The translations under genes and the position numbers were made by a program. A stretch of DNA of 6,994 nt, taken from assembly GCA_028276215.1 (NCBI GenBank), contig JAPYWT010000130.1, positions 1 through 6,994 on the forward strand. Reading direction: 5' to 3'. Shown here piece after piece: positions 5,988 through 6,994 of this stretch (position 1 is its first letter; every line of letters begins with the position of its first letter). The notes beneath the pieces were generated by a model that saw only the letters and a program-made list of their open reading frames with translations, did no database searches and was not told where the DNA came from. The stretch comes from Thermoflexus sp. (GTDB lineage Bacteria; Chloroflexota; Anaerolineae; B4-G1; DUEL01).

Positions 5988-6855
5988 CCAGCACCTCCTT
6001 TCCGGTACGGGTGTCCGCAACCCCCAGCCGCTGGAGGGTCGCCAGGACCTTCTCCAGCATCTCCTCATCCCGGGCGTACCCCCAGAAACGGGAGACGGTC
6101 TGGAAGGAGAAGACTTTCTTGCTCACCCCACGCCGTCCGCTGAGGAAGCCCGAGGGGTCTACCTTGACCAGTTCGTTGACCTGGCTCCGGTCCAGCCAGC
6201 GCGCGGTGTTAAAAAAGAAGAGGCGCAGGTCGGGCCATTCGGGGGGAGCGCGGCGGAGCCGCTCCTGCATGCGGGGGGAGGCGTCCAGCATACGGGCCAG
6301 CCAGGCCTGGACGTCCTTTCGGGTGATGCCGGTGGGGAGCCGCAGGGGGGAGGCCAGCGCGACCAGGCCGTAGTCCGGCTGGGGGGGCTTGAGGGTGGTT
6401 TTGCCCCCCAGGGAGCCGTAGCGGGTGATCAGCCAGAGAGCCTTCGCCAGCAGCCAGCGTTCTTCCGGCTCTGTGGGCTTGACCTCCACAAAGTGCATCA
6501 TGAAGGAGGTCCCGGGCTGGCTGAGGTTGACCTCATATCCGCCCTCCCCGTCGGTGAGGAGCAGGCGCAGTTTGCTGCTCCAGCCGTTGCATCCGAAGAG
6601 CCGGCAGGTCGTGCAGACGTCCCGCAGGCCGTCCTCGGCCTCCCCCGTCCGATGGTAGGCCACTTCGTCAAAGGCGCACCGGTCATCTCCCGTGGGGTCG
6701 CAGGCGTACCCGCCCAGCCCGCGGACCAGCGCCTCGGTCCACCAGCGGACGGAGCCCATCAGGCTGGTCTCTTTAGCCTGCTCCGATGTGCGGTCCACAT
6801 CGCCGGTCCAGATAGGGGCTAACGTTCGCAGGTTCACCACAATCGTTCGGGGCAT
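5977..6855 (-). CDS. cmr1: Type III-B CRISPR RAMP protein Cmr1
   Basis: Cmr1 is a Cas7-type RAMP protein that sits near the 3' end of the crRNA in Cmr complexes and takes part in target-RNA capture. The 292-residue product has the Cmr1 N-terminal pattern LRTLAPIWTGD (9-19), then GSVRWWTEALVRGLGG (34-49) and CDPT, and CTTCRLFGCNGW (81-92), all characteristic of the family. Five cysteines (52, 60, 81, 84, 89) lie in 38 residues. Further along are SLGGKTTLKPPQPDYG and a C-terminal region ending in KEVLDEL. It is on the short side for Cmr1. The ATG at 6855 has AAAGGAG six bases upstream, and a promoter precedes it, so it is the first gene of the operon. The last 11 bases overlap the Cmr6-like gene. 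Confidence 0.9.
   Translation of the reverse strand: MPRTIVVNLRTLAPIWTGDVDRTSEQAKETSLMGSVRWWTEALVRGLGGYACDPTGDDRCAFDEVAYHRTGEAEDGLRDVCTTCRLFGCNGWSSKLRLLLTDGEGGYEVNLSQPGTSFMMHFVEVKPTEPEERWLLAKALWLITRYGSLGGKTTLKPPQPDYGLVALASPLRLPTGITRKDVQAWLARMLDASPRMQERLRRAPPEWPDLRLFFFNTARWLDRSQVNELVKVDPSGFLSGRRGVSKKVFSFQTVSRFWGYARDEEMLEKVLATLQRLGVADTRTGKEVLDEL
5993..6001 (-). promoter_or_regulatory. Ribosome-binding site that decides the Cmr6-like start
   Basis: AAAGGAGGT on the minus strand, inside the end of cmr1, is nearly a full anti-16S match and lies six bases before the ATG at 5987. It favours this start over the longer open frame that extends to 6068. Confidence 0.8.
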
Positions 6856-6861
6856 AGATGA

Positions 6862-6868
6862 CTCCTTT
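6862..6868 (-). promoter_or_regulatory. Ribosome-binding site of cmr1
   Basis: AAAGGAG on the minus strand lies six bases before the ATG at 6855 and fixes the cmr1 start. Confidence 0.8.
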
Positions 6869-6894
6869 CCCTGAGCGGGGGACGTTCTGTTCTG

Positions 6895-6923
6895 TTTTTA
6901 CCACAAATCTAATTGGTTGTCAA
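6895..6923 (-). promoter_or_regulatory. Sigma-70-type promoter for the cmr operon
   Basis: On the minus strand a perfect -35 box TTGACA (6918-6923) is followed by a 17-base spacer and a -10-like TAAAAA (6895-6900, four of six matches to TATAAT). It lies in the only AT-rich patch of the window, about 40 bases before the cmr1 start, so a transcript would begin near 6887 with a short leader. Spacing and position support a real promoter; no clear operator palindrome was seen. Confidence 0.65.
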
Positions 6924-6929
6924 ACGGGG

Positions 6930-6994
6930 TTAGAGTTCTTCATTTTTCCCGGCGGGTGGGCAGACCCAGCCGGGGGCCCAGAGGTCGCCGAAGG
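6930..6994 (-). CDS. C-terminal end of an unknown upstream gene (partial)
   Basis: One minus-strand frame reads FGDLWAPGWVCPPAGKNEEL and then TAA at 6930-6932. Nearly all third codon positions of its first 15 codons are G or C, as in the real genes of the window, which favours coding over the other two frames. It ends seven bases before the -35 box of the cmr promoter. Twenty residues are too few to name a family. It may be another Cmr-locus gene (cas10/cmr2 or cmr3 are missing from the window) or an unrelated gene. Confidence 0.4.
   Translation of the reverse strand, partial: FGDLWAPGWVCPPAGKNEEL

Noticed and set aside
5988..6068. Longer N-terminus for the Cmr6-like protein (27 more residues)
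   Set aside because: The extra codons lie inside cmr1, have an Arg/Trp-rich out-of-frame look, and the strong Shine-Dalgarno site supports the ATG at 5987.
6895..6930. Operator palindrome in the AT-rich promoter region
   Set aside because: Only short matches such as ACCA/TGGT or ACAA/TTGT pair up, which is no more than expected by chance.

Overview
The window is GC-rich bacterial DNA (codon third positions are almost all G or C) with two plus-strand genes on the left and a minus-strand operon on the right. The host is not certain. The high GC, the recN/hydantoinase/miaA neighbourhood and the low-complexity heptamer repeats would fit a Chloroflexota-like bacterium, but that is inference; nothing in the window identifies a taxon.

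Left part, plus strand (1-2475). A recN gene enters from outside the window, and its last codons are written in a 13-unit heptamer repeat (consensus T/G-GGAGTA, 921-1011). A 36-codon ORF that looks like the front of an AbrB/MazE-type DNA-binding domain (1014-1124) follows at once. It overlaps the start of a complete amidohydrolase of the hydantoinase/dihydropyrimidinase family (1108-2475), which has all six metal-ligand positions. A GC-rich hairpin (2486-2523) separates this convergent pair of transcription units.

Right part, minus strand (6855 down to 2524). This is a tightly packed type III-B-like CRISPR (Cmr) gene set read in the order cmr1, a Cmr6-like Cas7 RAMP gene, cmr4, a cmr5-like small-subunit gene, and then the housekeeping tRNA-modification gene miaA. 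Neighbouring genes overlap or lie within 25 bases of each other. The Cmr genes have good Shine-Dalgarno sites, whereas miaA depends on a 32-base overlap with the cmr5-like gene. A sigma-70-type promoter (TTGACA, 17-base spacer, TAAAAA) sits just upstream of cmr1. A short minus-strand coding tail (6930-6994) ends immediately before this promoter. Neither cas10/cmr2, cmr3 nor a CRISPR array is present in the window, so the effector complex is incomplete here and its partners must lie elsewhere.

Together the right-hand genes would supply the Cas7 backbone (Cmr4), the capping or ancillary Cas7-like RAMPs (Cmr1, Cmr6-like) and the small subunit (Cmr5-like) of an RNA-guided RNA-targeting complex. 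Cmr4 keeps the aspartate position used for target-RNA cleavage. The most unusual local signal is the heptamer repeat: two copies lie at the 3' ends of two unrelated genes (recN and cmr4), in the same sense relative to each gene, and both supply the C-terminal residues and the stop codon.
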